Assembly (NCBI RefSeq): GCF_004348685.1
Contig: NZ_SMKO01000025.1
Coordinates: 1 to 64,000, forward strand
Reading direction: 5' to 3'
DNA: 64,000 nucleotides
Origin: Nonomuraea deserti
Lineage (GTDB): Bacteria > Actinomycetota > Actinomycetes > Streptosporangiales > Streptosporangiaceae
Below, piece by piece: positions 8,522 to 18,079 of the stretch. The position numbers and the translations under genes are program-made. Positions within the stretch are counted from its first letter, which is position 1. Each line of letters opens with the position of its first letter. A model generated the notes under the pieces. The model did no database searches. It was given only the letters and a program-made list of their open reading frames with translations, and had not been told where the DNA came from.

Positions 8522-10072
8522 GTGGAAGGCGCGGCGCTGACCCGGCGCGGGCTGCTCGTCGGGATCGGCGCGGTGGGCGGCGCCGGCGCCATGTACGCGG
8601 CCATGGGCGCGTTAGGGCTGGCGCCCTCGGAGCAGTCCAAGGATTACGTGGCGCCCAGGCCGGGCGACTTCACCCTGCGCGGCAAGGGCACGGCCAAGGT
8701 CGTGATCATCGGCGCGGGGGTGGCGGGGCTGACGGCGGCGTACGAGCTGGGCAAGGCCGGTTATGAGTGCACGCTGCTGGAGGCCAGGGAGAAGGCCGGC
8801 GGGCGGAACCTCACGCTGCGCGGTGGCGACCGCCTCGGCGAGCTGAACGGCCCGGCGCAGGAGGTGACGCTCGGCGAGGGCGTCTACTTCAACGCGGGCC
8901 CCGCCAGGATCGCCCCGTGGATGGTGACCCTCGACTACTGCCGCGAGCTGGGCATCCCGATCGAGACCTTCATCAACGACAACGCCGCCGCGTATGTGCA
9001 CACCAGCGGCCGGACGATGCGGGCGCGGACCGCCCGAGCCGACATGTATGGATATGTCGCGGAAATGTTGGCGAAGGCCACAAATGTCGGTGCGCTGGAC
9101 AAGGCCATCACCAAGGACGACCAGGAACGCCTGCTCGATTTCCTCAGAAGGTTCGGTGACCTGGGCCCCAGGCTGGAATACGAAGGATCGTCGCGCCGCG
9201 GTTTCACGAAATTCCCGGCAATAGACGGTGGTGTCCTCCTCGATGCCCCCGGCTCCCTCCACCAGATCCTCGCCGCGGGCACCGGCCGCGCCATCACCAA
9301 CAACTTCGGCTTCGACCAGGCCACCCCCATGTTCCAGCCCGTCGGCGGCATGGACGCGATCGTCACCAGGCTGGTGGAGGCGGTGGGCGAGGACAACATC
9401 ACGACGGGCGCCAAGGTCACCAAGATCACCACTCTGGACGACGGCGTCGAGGTCGTCTGGACCGGCGGCAGCGTCAAGGCCGACTACTGCGTCGCCGCCC
9501 TCCCGCCGCACATCCTCGCCAAGATCCCGCACAATCTCGGAGCCCAGGTCACCACGGCGCTCAAGACGCCGGTCCCGGTCGCCGCGGGAAAGATCGGCCT
9601 GGAGTACGGCAGGCGCTGGTGGGAGCTGGAGGACCACATCTACGGCGGCGTGACGGAGACGGACCTCGACATCACCCACATCTGGTACCCGTCTCACGAC
9701 TACCACGCCGAACGCGGCCTCCTGGTCGGCTACTACAACACCGAGCGCGACGCCGAGCTGTACGCGGCACTCACCCCCGACGACCGCAGGCGCAGGGCGC
9801 TCACCCAGGGCAAGAAGATCCACGGCGAGAAGTACCGCCAGAACCTCCTGTCCAGCGTCTCCATCGCGTGGGATCGCCAGGAGCACATCCAGGGCGGCTG
9901 GGTGCGCTGGCCGTCCTTTGATTCGTCCTTCACTTTTCTGCAACGCCCCGCCGGAAGGGTTTACTTCGCGGGCGACTGGCTCACCCATCTGATCGCCTGG
10001 CAGGCGGGGGCCATGGAGTCCGCCCGCGTCGCCGTCACGCTGCTGCACCAGCGGGTGCTGCAGTCCCCGTGA
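8522..10072 (+). CDS. Flavin-dependent amine/L-amino-acid oxidase, probable Tat substrate
   Basis: A 516-residue FAD amine oxidase. A twin-arginine-like signal (LTRRGLLVGIGAVGG, residues 6-20) precedes a hydrophobic stretch, suggesting folded export. The dinucleotide-binding motif IIGAGVAGLTAAYE lies at about 62-75, followed by EAREKAGGR as in monoamine and L-amino-acid oxidases. The C-terminal FAD motif is YFAGDWLTHLIAWQAGAMESA. It would oxidise an amine or amino acid with O2, releasing peroxide and ammonia; the substrate is unknown. It starts at GTG 8522. Leucine 31 is a TTA codon, and the stretch around 9040-9230 has visibly lower GC than its surroundings. Confidence 0.85.
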   Translation: MEGAALTRRGLLVGIGAVGGAGAMYAAMGALGLAPSEQSKDYVAPRPGDFTLRGKGTAKVVIIGAGVAGLTAAYELGKAGYECTLLEAREKAGGRNLTLRGGDRLGELNGPAQEVTLGEGVYFNAGPARIAPWMVTLDYCRELGIPIETFINDNAAAYVHTSGRTMRARTARADMYGYVAEMLAKATNVGALDKAITKDDQERLLDFLRRFGDLGPRLEYEGSSRRGFTKFPAIDGGVLLDAPGSLHQILAAGTGRAITNNFGFDQATPMFQPVGGMDAIVTRLVEAVGEDNITTGAKVTKITTLDDGVEVVWTGGSVKADYCVAALPPHILAKIPHNLGAQVTTALKTPVPVAAGKIGLEYGRRWWELEDHIYGGVTETDLDITHIWYPSHDYHAERGLLVGYYNTERDAELYAALTPDDRRRRALTQGKKIHGEKYRQNLLSSVSIAWDRQEHIQGGWVRWPSFDSSFTFLQRPAGRVYFAGDWLTHLIAWQAGAMESARVAVTLLHQRVLQSP

Positions 10073-10132
10073 CGTCGCACGCTGCTCCGACGCCCGGGTT
10101 AGGGTCCAAGGGGAAGCGATCGAGGAGATGGG

Positions 10133-10645
10133 ATGAGTTTGCACTGGGTGCCCGCGACCGAACGGATCGAGCTTCTCGCTGATCCGGTGGCGCGGGCCGT
10201 TCCGCACGTGGAGGGCGTCGAAGTGGCCGGGATCGACCCCGATCTGGCCGACACGGCGGCGTTCTGCGAGCGCTACTCCGTGCGGCTCGACGAGTCGGCC
10301 AACTGCGTGGTCGTGGCGGCGAAACGAGGCGGCGAGATCCGCTACGCCGCCTGCATGGTGCTCGCGACGATGCGGGCGGACGTGAACGGCGTCGTGCGCA
10401 GGCATCTCGACGCCAGGAAGGCGAGTTTCGCGCCGATGGCCGACGCGGTCGAGCTGACCGGTATGGAATACGGCGGCATCACGCCGCTGGGGCTGCCGGA
10501 GGACTGGCCGATCCTGGTGGACACGCACGTCGCGGAGCACCCGAGGGTGGTGATCGGAAGCGGTGTGCGCAGGTCGAAGCTGGCCGTCTCCGGGGCCCAG
10601 CTGGCCGGGCTGAAGGGGGCCGAGGTTCTCCCGCTGGCCGGCTGA
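10133..10645 (+). CDS. YbaK/EbsC family aminoacyl-tRNA deacylase
   Basis: A 170-residue protein with the YbaK/ProX-type editing-domain pattern. It has a central AANCVVVAAKRG-like strand, then ARKASFAPMADAVELTGMEYGGITPLGL, whose GGITPLGLP segment is typical of the family and which includes the lysine expected to position the substrate carbonyl. Members hydrolyse mischarged aminoacyl-tRNAs such as Cys- or Ala-tRNAPro in trans. A GAGGAG-like ribosome site precedes ATG 10133. It is a single gene between the amine oxidase and the kinase cluster. The exact tRNA substrate is not inferable. Confidence 0.85.
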   Translation: MSLHWVPATERIELLADPVARAVPHVEGVEVAGIDPDLADTAAFCERYSVRLDESANCVVVAAKRGGEIRYAACMVLATMRADVNGVVRRHLDARKASFAPMADAVELTGMEYGGITPLGLPEDWPILVDTHVAEHPRVVIGSGVRRSKLAVSGAQLAGLKGAEVLPLAG

Positions 10646-10776
10646 CACAAACTGAAGCCGATTCGAGACCGTTGGATGGGAAACCGATGAGCCCTTTCCG
10701 GACGTTGTACGAGTGGGAATGTGGCCTCATGGTTCATCTCGTGGGCGGGGACTAAGCCGATATGGTGCTTCATGCC

Positions 10777-12756
10777 ATGAACGATGACCGACTCGGCCCT
10801 TACCGGTTGCTCAGGCGGCTCGGTGAAGGCGGGATGGGCGTTGTCCACCTCGCTGCCGACCCGCAGGGGCGCCAGGTGGCGGTCAAGGTCCTGCGCGGAG
10901 AGGTCGCCGGCGACGAGGTCGCCAGGCGGCGGCTTTCGCGCGAGGTCGAGACCATGCGCAGGGTGCGGAGCAGATACATCGCCGAGGTGCTCGACGCCGA
11001 CGTGACCGGCCATCGCCCCTACATCGTCACCCGCTACGTGCCCGGCCGTCCCCTCGACGAGATCGTCAAGGACGACGGCCCGCTCGACCTGCCCGCGCTG
11101 GTCAAGGTCGCGCACGGGGTGGCGTCGGCGCTGGCCGTCGTGCACTCGGTGGGCGTGATCCACCGCGACCTCAAGCCGGGCAACGTGCTGATCCTCGACG
11201 GCGAGCCCGTGCTGATCGACTTCGGCATCGCGCAGGCGGTCGACGCGACGCGGCTGACGCAGACCGGCATGTTCATCGGCACGCCCGGCTATCTCGCGCC
11301 CGAGATCATCGAGGGTCAGGAGGCCGGCCCCGAGGTCGACGTCCACGCGTGGGCGGGCACGCTGCTGTTCGCCGCGACCGGCCAGCCGCCCTTCGGCAAG
11401 GGCACGCTGGAGATGGTCTTCTACAACATCACGGCGGGCAAGGCCGACATCAGCGCCGCCCCGGCGACGTTGCAGCCGCTGCTCAAGTCGGCCTTCCAGC
11501 GCAATCCGGCCAAGCGCCCCAAGGCGGCCGACCTGGCCGAGCAGACCGCCAGGATGTTGCCCCAGCCGCCGCGGGGCGGCGAGCCCGACGAGCTCTCCAC
11601 CGTGCCGCGGCCCGGCACGTCCCCGGCCAGCCTTCCGGTGCCGCCGCCCGCGGCCGACAAGCCGCCCCACGACGTGTCCACGCCACCGGTGACGCCACGG
11701 CGGCTGCTGGAGAGCCAGGACCACCCCAACCCGCCACCGCAAGATCAGCAGTACGTCTCGCTGCTGCCCAACCAGCCCGACCCCTGGCCGACCCGCAGGG
11801 TGTCGCCGGAGGAGCTGCGCAGGATCCAGCGTGAGAGCGGGGTTTCGCAGCCCTGGCAGGCGCAGCCGGGCGCCCACAACGTGCCGCCGGGCGAGGCCGA
11901 CGTGCCCACGAGGCGGGTGCGGCCCGACTCACCCGAGTTCCGCGGGCTCACCGCCGGCCCGCCCGCCGACGCCAGGCCCGGCACGGGTCCCGGCGGAGGG
12001 GCGGGTCCTGGCCGGTCCGGGCCCGGCCACGACTACGCCAGGCAGCCGCCCACGCCGGCGCAGCCGCCTCCCTACATCCCGGCGCAGCAGCACTACCAGC
12101 CCGGCCCCACGAAGCGTGAGCCCTTCATTCCGGCCGTGTCTCCTGGCAACGTGCTGCAGCGTTCCAGGGCCTACGGCGTGGCGAGCGCCATGCTGCTCGT
12201 TCTCATGATCGTGGCGGCCGTGCTCGCGCCCGTGCTGGTGGCGGTCCTGGCGATCCCGGTCGCGGTGGTGCTGCGGGCGGCCGACCTGGCGCAGCCCGCG
12301 CTGATGGCGCGCCGTGCCGCGGGCGCGGCGGCGCTCGACGTGGTCAGGGTGCTCTCCTACCCCAAAGAACTCGCCAAATCGGCGGGCATCACGCTCGCCC
12401 TGCTGCTCTACGCCGTCATCCTGGGATTGCCGGTGACGCTGCTGCTCACCGTGGTCGCCCGGATGGACCCGTCCTACGCCCTGGCGTGGGGCGCCGCGAT
12501 CGCCCTGTGGACCGTCTGCGCGGGTCCAGGGGTGGAGGGCCCGGGCAAGCAGATGCGCAGAACGCTCTCATCGCTCGTACCCTCGAGAACAGCGGCGATG
12601 GTGATGGCTGGAGTTCTCGCGGCGGGTGCCGCGCTCTCGCTGATCCTCGCTTACGGCACGTTCGGGGACAAGCCAAGGGGGGCCGTATGGACTCCGCTGA
12701 ACGTCGATCCAGTGGTGGAGCAGCTCGAAAGTCTGAGGGGGAATTCCGGAGGATGA
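10777..12756 (+). CDS. Membrane Ser/Thr protein kinase, first of three in tandem
   Basis: A 659-residue eukaryotic-type kinase. The N-terminal catalytic domain (about 1-260) has the glycine loop GEGGMG at 16-21, AVKVL with the ATP lysine, HRDLKPGNVLI, DFGIA and GTPGYLAPE, so it should be active. A Pro-rich linker of about 190 residues follows. Four hydrophobic segments then span roughly residues 465-640, ending in a VWTP motif. No PASTA or other extracellular sensor is present. ATG 10777 aligns with the starts of its two neighbours; ATG 10762 is also in frame. The second kinase begins 16 bp downstream, so the three form an operon. Targets are unknown. Confidence 0.88.
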   Translation: MNDDRLGPYRLLRRLGEGGMGVVHLAADPQGRQVAVKVLRGEVAGDEVARRRLSREVETMRRVRSRYIAEVLDADVTGHRPYIVTRYVPGRPLDEIVKDDGPLDLPALVKVAHGVASALAVVHSVGVIHRDLKPGNVLILDGEPVLIDFGIAQAVDATRLTQTGMFIGTPGYLAPEIIEGQEAGPEVDVHAWAGTLLFAATGQPPFGKGTLEMVFYNITAGKADISAAPATLQPLLKSAFQRNPAKRPKAADLAEQTARMLPQPPRGGEPDELSTVPRPGTSPASLPVPPPAADKPPHDVSTPPVTPRRLLESQDHPNPPPQDQQYVSLLPNQPDPWPTRRVSPEELRRIQRESGVSQPWQAQPGAHNVPPGEADVPTRRVRPDSPEFRGLTAGPPADARPGTGPGGGAGPGRSGPGHDYARQPPTPAQPPPYIPAQQHYQPGPTKREPFIPAVSPGNVLQRSRAYGVASAMLLVLMIVAAVLAPVLVAVLAIPVAVVLRAADLAQPALMARRAAGAAALDVVRVLSYPKELAKSAGITLALLLYAVILGLPVTLLLTVVARMDPSYALAWGAAIALWTVCAGPGVEGPGKQMRRTLSSLVPSRTAAMVMAGVLAAGAALSLILAYGTFGDKPRGAVWTPLNVDPVVEQLESLRGNSGG

Positions 12757-12772
12757 CGCGGGGAAGGTGGCG

Positions 12773-14584
12773 ATGAACACCCAGGCACCAGAGCGCCTCG
12801 GCCCTTACCGGCTGGTCAGGAAGATCGGCGAAGGCGGCATGGGGGTCGTCCACCTCGGTCTCGACGGTGACGGCCGCGAGGTCGCGATCAAGGTGCTCCA
12901 TCCGCACGTGGCCGCCGACCTCAAGGCACGCGACCGGCTGACCCGCGAGGTCGAGACCATGCGCCGGGTGCGCAGCCCGCACGTGGCCGAGGTGATCGAC
13001 GCCGAGCTCGTCGGCGGCCAGCCCTATGTCGTCACCCGCTTCGCGCCCGGCCGCACGCTGGAGGACACCGTCCTGGCCGAGGGGCCCCTGGAGGCGCGCG
13101 ACCTCATCAGGCTGGCCCAGGGGCTCTGCAGGGCGCTGGTGGCCATCCACGCGGCCGACGTGATCCACCGCGACTTCAAGCCGTCCAACGTGATGCTCGT
13201 CGACGGTGAGCCGCTGGTCATCGACTTCGGCATCGCCCACCTGGTGAACGCCACCAGGCTCACCCAGACCGGCATGTTCGTCGGCACGCCAGGCTATCTC
13301 GCGCCCGAGATCATCCGCGACTCCGAGATCACCCAGGCGGCCGACGTGCACGCGATGGCCTCGACGGTGTTCTTCGCCGCGACGGGGGCGCCGCCGTTCG
13401 GCACGGGCACGTTCGAGGCGGTCTGCTTCAACATCATGGAAGGGCGGGCGCAGATCGACAAGGCGCCCGCGTGGTTGCGCGGCTGGCTCACCCGCGCGCT
13501 GCAGGTCGACCCGTCGGCCCGGCCCGACGCGCGCGAGCTGCTGCGGACGGCCAAGGCGCTCGACCCGTCGGTGACCGCGTTCAACGAGGCCTCGTTCGAC
13601 GGCCCCACGGGCACCAAGCGCATGGGCGACCGCACACGGACCATGGACACGTTCTCCGATCTGCTGCCGCCGGTCGACTACGGCGCGCCGCCGGCGCCCC
13701 AGCGGCGCGCGGAGCCGTCCCCGCGGCGTGCGGAGGCGCCGCCGCGACGTGACGAGCGGCCGCCGCCCTACGTGCCCGCGCCGATTTCCGCCAGGCCGCC
13801 CGCGCAGCGTGCCGACCAGCACGTGGCGGGCTACGCCGCGCCGCGGCCCACCTCTCCGGCGCAGGTCAGGCCCTACACGCCGCCGCCCGAGCCGCGGAAG
13901 TACACGCCGCCGTCCGAGCGGAAGAGATATCTCTTCGGCAGCCAGTTCGTGGGGCTGCTCATGCTCGTCACCCTGGTCGCGCTGACCGTGATGATGCCGG
14001 TCATGGTGGGTGCGATCGCCGTCGTGATCGTGCTGGTGCTGCGCATCGGCGAATACCTCTTCGGCGACCTGGTCAAGCGGCGCCAGGTGCGGGGGAGCAG
14101 CGCGGCCGACCCGTGGCTCGTGGTGGTGGGCACGCCGTGGGCGCTGGTCAAGTCCGCGCTCGTGTCGGCGGTGCACGTGCCGCTGGCGCTGCTGTTCGGC
14201 GTGTGCGTCTGGGGCCTGCTCCACTGGGTCGGCCAGATGAGCGTCAACGTGGCGGCGTCCTACGCCGCGGGCGCGTTCGCGGCGGGCCTGTTCGTGCTGC
14301 CCGGCGGCGCCGCGCCGCGCAAGGCCGTCACCCGCACGCTCACCGGCGTGCTGCGCAGCCCGGGAGCCGCGCTGGTCGCGGTCGTGCTGATGGGCACGGC
14401 GGCGTTGTTCGCGGTGATGTTCGCGCTGGGCCAGGACGCGGTGTGGACACCGTGGCGGGCGCCGGAGACCGTGATCGAGGACCTGGCGAGCGACGCCAGG
14501 CAGACCACGGTCGGCCTGATCACCGGGTTGATCGACAGCTTGCTCGACGGGCTCGGGCTGGGGTTCCTGACTCCCTGGAACTGA
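12773..14584 (+). CDS. Membrane Ser/Thr protein kinase, second of three in tandem
   Basis: A 603-residue kinase closely similar to its upstream neighbour: GEGGMG, AIKVLHPHVAAD, DFGIA and an activation segment TRLTQTGMFVGTPGYLAPE nearly identical to the first. The catalytic loop reads HRDFKPSNVML rather than HRDLKPxN, a conservative change that should not abolish activity. A Pro/Arg-rich linker leads to a C-terminal membrane region of four to five hydrophobic segments, again ending with a VWTP motif, then about 40 residues with an amphipathic helix. ATG 12773 is preferred, with GGGGAAGG at 12760-12767 upstream. It arose most simply by tandem duplication of the first kinase. Confidence 0.88.
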   Translation: MNTQAPERLGPYRLVRKIGEGGMGVVHLGLDGDGREVAIKVLHPHVAADLKARDRLTREVETMRRVRSPHVAEVIDAELVGGQPYVVTRFAPGRTLEDTVLAEGPLEARDLIRLAQGLCRALVAIHAADVIHRDFKPSNVMLVDGEPLVIDFGIAHLVNATRLTQTGMFVGTPGYLAPEIIRDSEITQAADVHAMASTVFFAATGAPPFGTGTFEAVCFNIMEGRAQIDKAPAWLRGWLTRALQVDPSARPDARELLRTAKALDPSVTAFNEASFDGPTGTKRMGDRTRTMDTFSDLLPPVDYGAPPAPQRRAEPSPRRAEAPPRRDERPPPYVPAPISARPPAQRADQHVAGYAAPRPTSPAQVRPYTPPPEPRKYTPPSERKRYLFGSQFVGLLMLVTLVALTVMMPVMVGAIAVVIVLVLRIGEYLFGDLVKRRQVRGSSAADPWLVVVGTPWALVKSALVSAVHVPLALLFGVCVWGLLHWVGQMSVNVAASYAAGAFAAGLFVLPGGAAPRKAVTRTLTGVLRSPGAALVAVVLMGTAALFAVMFALGQDAVWTPWRAPETVIEDLASDARQTTVGLITGLIDSLLDGLGLGFLTPWN

Positions 14585-14619
14585 GTGTCCCCGCGGGCTC
14601 TCAAGGGGAGAGAAGAAGT

Positions 14620-15834
14620 ATGGGCGACAGGCTCGGTCCGTATGAGCTCCTCTCCCGGCTCGGGGCCGGTGGGTTCGGCGAGGTGCACCTGGCGCTCGAC
14701 GCCGAGGGCCGCACGGTCGCCGTCAAGGTGCTGCATCCGCATGTCGCGGCCGACGGCGGCGCGCTGGCCAGGCTGGCGCGCGAGGTCGAGACCATGCGCA
14801 GGGTCGGCGGGCCGCACGTGGCCGAGGTGCTTGACGCCTCGCTCGAGGGAGCCCGCCCCTACCTGGTGACCCGTTACGTCCAGGGCCGGCCGCTCAGCTC
14901 GGTGCCCGTGCCCGTCGCCGACCTTCGCCGGCTGGCCGGCGGGCTGGCCGACGCGCTGCTCGCCATGCACGAGTCGGGCGTGGTGCACCGCGATCTCAAA
15001 CCGGCCAACGTGATGATGACCGAGGGCGAGCCGGTCGTCATCGACTTCGGCATCGCCAGCGCCCTCGACTCGCTGTCCGTCACGGCCTCGGGCGCCGTGG
15101 TGGGCACGCCCGGCTATCTCGCCCCCGAGGTGCTGGAGGGCAAGAACGCGGGTTCTGAGACCGACGTGTTCTCCTTCGGCGCCACGCTGGCCTACGCGGC
15201 GACCGGGCGGCAGCCGTACGGGCAGGGTCCCGCGTCGGCGGTCGCCTACCGGGTCGTGCACCACGCGCCCGACCTGAAGGGCGTGCCCGGCTGGCTGGAG
15301 CCGCTGTTGATCGAGTGCCTGTCCACCGATCCCGCTGCGCGGCCGACGGCCGCGCAGATCTGTGCCAGGCTCGATGTGGCGCCCGTCTCCCATGTGCCCC
15401 GCCTCCCCGGCCGTCCGGCACGTACGCGCTCGGACGCCGATGACACGAGCACGAGGGAGTGGCGGCCGGGCAAGGAGCGCCATCAGCGGTCGGCGGAGGA
15501 GTCGAGGGCGCGGCACAGGGAGAAGGTGCGCAGGCGGTGGATGATCGGCTCCGGGCTGTTCGTGGCGCTGCTGGCCGCCGCCGCCCAGGAGACGCTGCCC
15601 GAGGTGGCGCTCTTCCTGCTGGCCGCGTACGCGCTGGGTGTGGTGTCCGACGCGGGGGTGGCGCTCTTCTCGCGCGCCCTCTACCGGCGGCGCCGCGTCG
15701 TCACGGATATGGTCAGTGTGGCGGGGACGGTCGGGCTCTGTTTCGGGCTGGCGGCGGTGTTCAGCACGTTCACCCTGGCCTTGTTCGCGGGCACGGCCCT
15801 GGTGGTGGGGATCGTGTTCCTGCTGTCGGCCTGA
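14620..15834 (+). CDS. Membrane Ser/Thr protein kinase, third of three in tandem
   Basis: A 404-residue kinase starting at ATG 14620, with AGGGGAGAG at 14604-14612 as ribosome site. The kinase domain has GAGGFGEVHLA, AVKVLHPHVAAD, HRDLKPANVMM, DFGIAS and VVGTPGYLAPE. It is shorter and more diverged than the other two: the activation segment lacks the TRLTQTG sequence. The linker is short and highly charged, and the tail has three to four hydrophobic segments from about residue 310 that do not resemble the VWTP-type membrane domain. It lies 35 bp after the second kinase, so co-expression is likely. Confidence 0.87.
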   Translation: MGDRLGPYELLSRLGAGGFGEVHLALDAEGRTVAVKVLHPHVAADGGALARLAREVETMRRVGGPHVAEVLDASLEGARPYLVTRYVQGRPLSSVPVPVADLRRLAGGLADALLAMHESGVVHRDLKPANVMMTEGEPVVIDFGIASALDSLSVTASGAVVGTPGYLAPEVLEGKNAGSETDVFSFGATLAYAATGRQPYGQGPASAVAYRVVHHAPDLKGVPGWLEPLLIECLSTDPAARPTAAQICARLDVAPVSHVPRLPGRPARTRSDADDTSTREWRPGKERHQRSAEESRARHREKVRRRWMIGSGLFVALLAAAAQETLPEVALFLLAAYALGVVSDAGVALFSRALYRRRRVVTDMVSVAGTVGLCFGLAAVFSTFTLALFAGTALVVGIVFLLSA

Positions 15835-15890
15835 TCCCCGCCGCGCGCAGGGGTGGGAGGCAGCAACAGAATGAAGTTCGGTATGGTGGA

Positions 15891-15913
15891 GCCGGCGGGA
15901 CCCTCCCGCCGGC
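15891..15913 (+). terminator. Hairpin downstream of the kinase cluster
   Basis: A perfect 10-bp inverted repeat, GCCGGCGGGA at 15891-15900 and TCCCGCCGGC at 15904-15913, with a 3-base loop. It lacks a T tract but sits between the kinase operon and etfB, where GC-rich hairpins of this kind often end transcription in actinomycetes. Confidence 0.55.
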
Positions 15914-16085
15914 CGCCCCCACCCGGCGGTTGCACACCGACTACTCATGGGTAACATAACGCCAGACCATGGCACACCCTCTGTCGGGGGCCCGGCGGGC
16001 ACCTGGCAGTCTGGACAGCATTGCATTCGGCGCCCACCGCAGCGAGGCGGTGGCGCACGCGAACACGGGAGGTCGGCCACCGGCC

Positions 16086-16865
16086 ATGAACATCGTCGTC
16101 TGCGTGAAGCAGGTCCCCGACACGGCGACCGAGCGCAAGCTGCGGTCCGATGACAACACGCTCGACCGCGACGCCGCCGACGGCGTGGTCAACGAGCTCG
16201 ACGAATACGCGGTCGAGGAGGCACTGAAGCTCAAGGAAGCCCACGGTGGCGAGGTCACCGTCCTCACCATGGGCCCCGGCAAGGCCACCGAGACCATCCG
16301 CAAGGCGCTGGCCATGGGAGCCGACAAGGCCGTCCACCTCAGCGACGATGCGCTGCACGGCTCCGACGCGCTGTCCACCTCGTACGCGATGGCGCAGGCG
16401 CTCAACAAGGTCGGTTTCGACCTGGTCGTCCTGGGCTCCGAGTCCACCGATGCGCGCACCGGCGTGCTCGCCGCCATGCTGGCGGAGCGCCTCGGCGTGG
16501 CGCAGCTGACGCTGGCCAACAAGGTCGACGTCGACGGCACGTCGATCACGATCCAGCGCATCACCGACTACGGCTACGACCGGGTCGAGGCCACGCTGCC
16601 GGCCGTCGTGTCCGTGGTCGAGAAGATCAACGAGCCGCGCTACCCGTCGTTCAAGGGCATCATGGCGGCCAAGAAGAAGCCGGTCGAGACGCTGGCCATC
16701 GGCGACGCCTCCATCGACCCCTCCCAGGTCGGCCTGGCCGCCGCCTGGTCCGAGGTCGTCGACTTCGCCGCCGCGCCGCCGCGCGCCGCCGGCACGATCG
16801 TCAAGGACGAGGGCGACGGCGGCGCGAAGGCCGCCGAGTTCCTGGCCTCCAAGAAGTTCATCTGA
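16086..16865 (+). CDS. etfB: Electron transfer flavoprotein beta subunit
   Basis: A 259-residue beta subunit of ETF, which takes electrons from acyl-CoA and similar dehydrogenases and passes them towards the quinone pool. MNIVVCVKQVPDT is the classic N-terminus. The AMP-binding region is seen in VLTMGPGKATETIRKALAMGADKAVHL and VVLGSESTDARTGVLAAMLAERLG. The start is ATG 16086; an upstream in-frame extension is rejected because it overruns the family N-terminus. The alpha subunit follows after 21 bp and the pair ends in a strong terminator. Confidence 0.95.
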   Translation: MNIVVCVKQVPDTATERKLRSDDNTLDRDAADGVVNELDEYAVEEALKLKEAHGGEVTVLTMGPGKATETIRKALAMGADKAVHLSDDALHGSDALSTSYAMAQALNKVGFDLVVLGSESTDARTGVLAAMLAERLGVAQLTLANKVDVDGTSITIQRITDYGYDRVEATLPAVVSVVEKINEPRYPSFKGIMAAKKKPVETLAIGDASIDPSQVGLAAAWSEVVDFAAAPPRAAGTIVKDEGDGGAKAAEFLASKKFI

Positions 16866-16886
16866 GCACGGGAGAGAACACCTGAT

Positions 16887-17840
16887 ATGTCGGAAATTCT
16901 CGTTCTCGTCGAGCAGGTCGAAGGCGAGGTCAAGAAGGTCACGCTGGAGCTGCTGACCCTGGCCCGCTCGCTGGGCACGCCCGCCGCCGTCTGGGCGGGC
17001 CCGGGCCTCACGCCCGAGGCCAAGGCCAGGCTCGCCGAATACGGCTCGGAGACGATCTACGTCGCAAGTTCGAGCGACATCGTCGACCATGTGGTGGCGC
17101 CCAAGGCCGAGCTGCTGGCCCAGCTCGTGGCCGCCAAGTCACCCGCCGCCGTGCTCGTGGCCGCCACGGCCGAAGGCAAGGAGGTCGCCGGCCGGCTGGC
17201 CGTCAAGACCGACTCCGGCGTCATCACCGACGCCGTGGGCCTGGGTGAGGGCTTCGTGGCCGACCAGTCCATCTTCGGCGGCGGCGTCAACGTGCACTCC
17301 CGGGTGCGCAGGGGCACGCCCATCGTCGCCGTACGCCCCAACTCCACCGCTCCGGAGGCCGCCCCGGGCGCCGGAGCCGAGGAGGAGGTGACGGTCGCGC
17401 TGAGCGACGCCGGGAGGTCGGCCCGCGTCGTCGAGCGGGTCAAGCAGGAGAAGGGCGCCAGGCCCGAGCTGACGGAGGCCGCGATCGTGGTCTCCGGCGG
17501 GCGCGGCGTGGGCTCGGCCGAGAACTTCTCGGTCATCGAGGGCCTGGCCGACGCGCTCGGCGCCGCCGTCGGCGCCTCCCGCGCCGCCACCGACGCCGGC
17601 TGGTACCCGCACCAGTTCCAGGTGGGGCAGACGGGCAAGACGGTGTCGCCGCAGCTCTACATCGCGGCCGGCATCTCGGGCGCGATCCAGCACCGGGCGG
17701 GCATGCAGACCGCGAAGACCATCGTCGCGATCAACAAGGACCCTGAGGCGCCGATCTTCGAGCTGGCCGACTACGGCGTCGTCGGCGACCTGCACCAGGT
17801 CGTCCCGCAGCTCACCGAAGAGGTCACCAAGCGCAAGTAG
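16887..17840 (+). CDS. etfA: Electron transfer flavoprotein alpha subunit
   Basis: A 317-residue alpha subunit, full length, forming the FAD-carrying heterodimer with the upstream EtfB. The C-terminal FAD domain contains the conserved [10 protein letters not shown] segment and the strongly diagnostic [20 protein letters not shown], followed by [25 protein letters not shown]. It starts at ATG 16887 after a GGGAGAGA site. A terminator lies 19 bp past its stop. Confidence 0.95.
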   Translation: MSEILVLVEQVEGEVKKVTLELLTLARSLGTPAAVWAGPGLTPEAKARLAEYGSETIYVASSSDIVDHVVAPKAELLAQLVAAKSPAAVLVAATAEGKEVAGRLAVKTDSGVITDAVGLGEGFVADQSIFGGGVNVHSRVRRGTPIVAVRPNSTAPEAAPGAGAEEEVTVALSDAGRSARVVERVKQEKGARPELTEAAIVVSGGRGVGSAENFSVIEGLADALGAAVGASRAATDAGWYPHQFQVGQTGKTVSPQLYIAAGISGAIQHRAGMQTAKTIVAINKDPEAPIFELADYGVVGDLHQVVPQLTEEVTKRK

Positions 17841-17858
17841 GCCCGAGGGCCCAGGCGA

Positions 17859-17895
17859 AAAGGGGCGGTGCCGCACGATGCGGGCCGCCCCTTTC
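17859..17895 (+). terminator. Intrinsic terminator of the etfBA operon
   Basis: AAAGGGGCGG at 17859-17868 pairs with CCGCCCCTTT at 17885-17894, and inside it CCGC pairs with GCGG, giving an almost continuous stem. A short TTT closes the 3' arm. It starts 19 bp after the etfA stop. Confidence 0.85.
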
Positions 17896-17938
17896 CAGTG
17901 GCAAGCGTGGGGATCACGGGAGCGCTCGCCGCCGCCCC

Positions 17939-18079
17939 TCCGTCCGGGCCGGTGAAGGCGATGGGCCTGGACGGGTCGAGCGCGGCGAAGTCGTGCCGGG
18001 CGTCGGCGGCGAGGGTACGCAGGTCCATCGGGGTGAGGTCGAGCGCGGGGCCGTCGGCCTCGTCGAGCCCGGCGAGCAG
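17939..18079 (-). pseudogene. Fragment of a sensor histidine kinase
   Basis: About 47 codons on the minus strand read LLAGLDEADGPALDLTP, then MDLRTLAADARHDFAALDP and SRPIAFTGPDG. This resembles the stretch just after the phosphoacceptor helix of histidine kinases, leading into the ATP-binding domain. There is no phosphoacceptor histidine, N, G1 or G2 box. It abuts the truncated ABC ATPase in another frame, so two genes were joined by a deletion. Identification rests on pattern memory and is moderate. Confidence 0.5.

Noticed and set aside
12446..14224. A 592-codon minus-strand frame under the kinases
   Set aside because: Antisense shadow of the second kinase.
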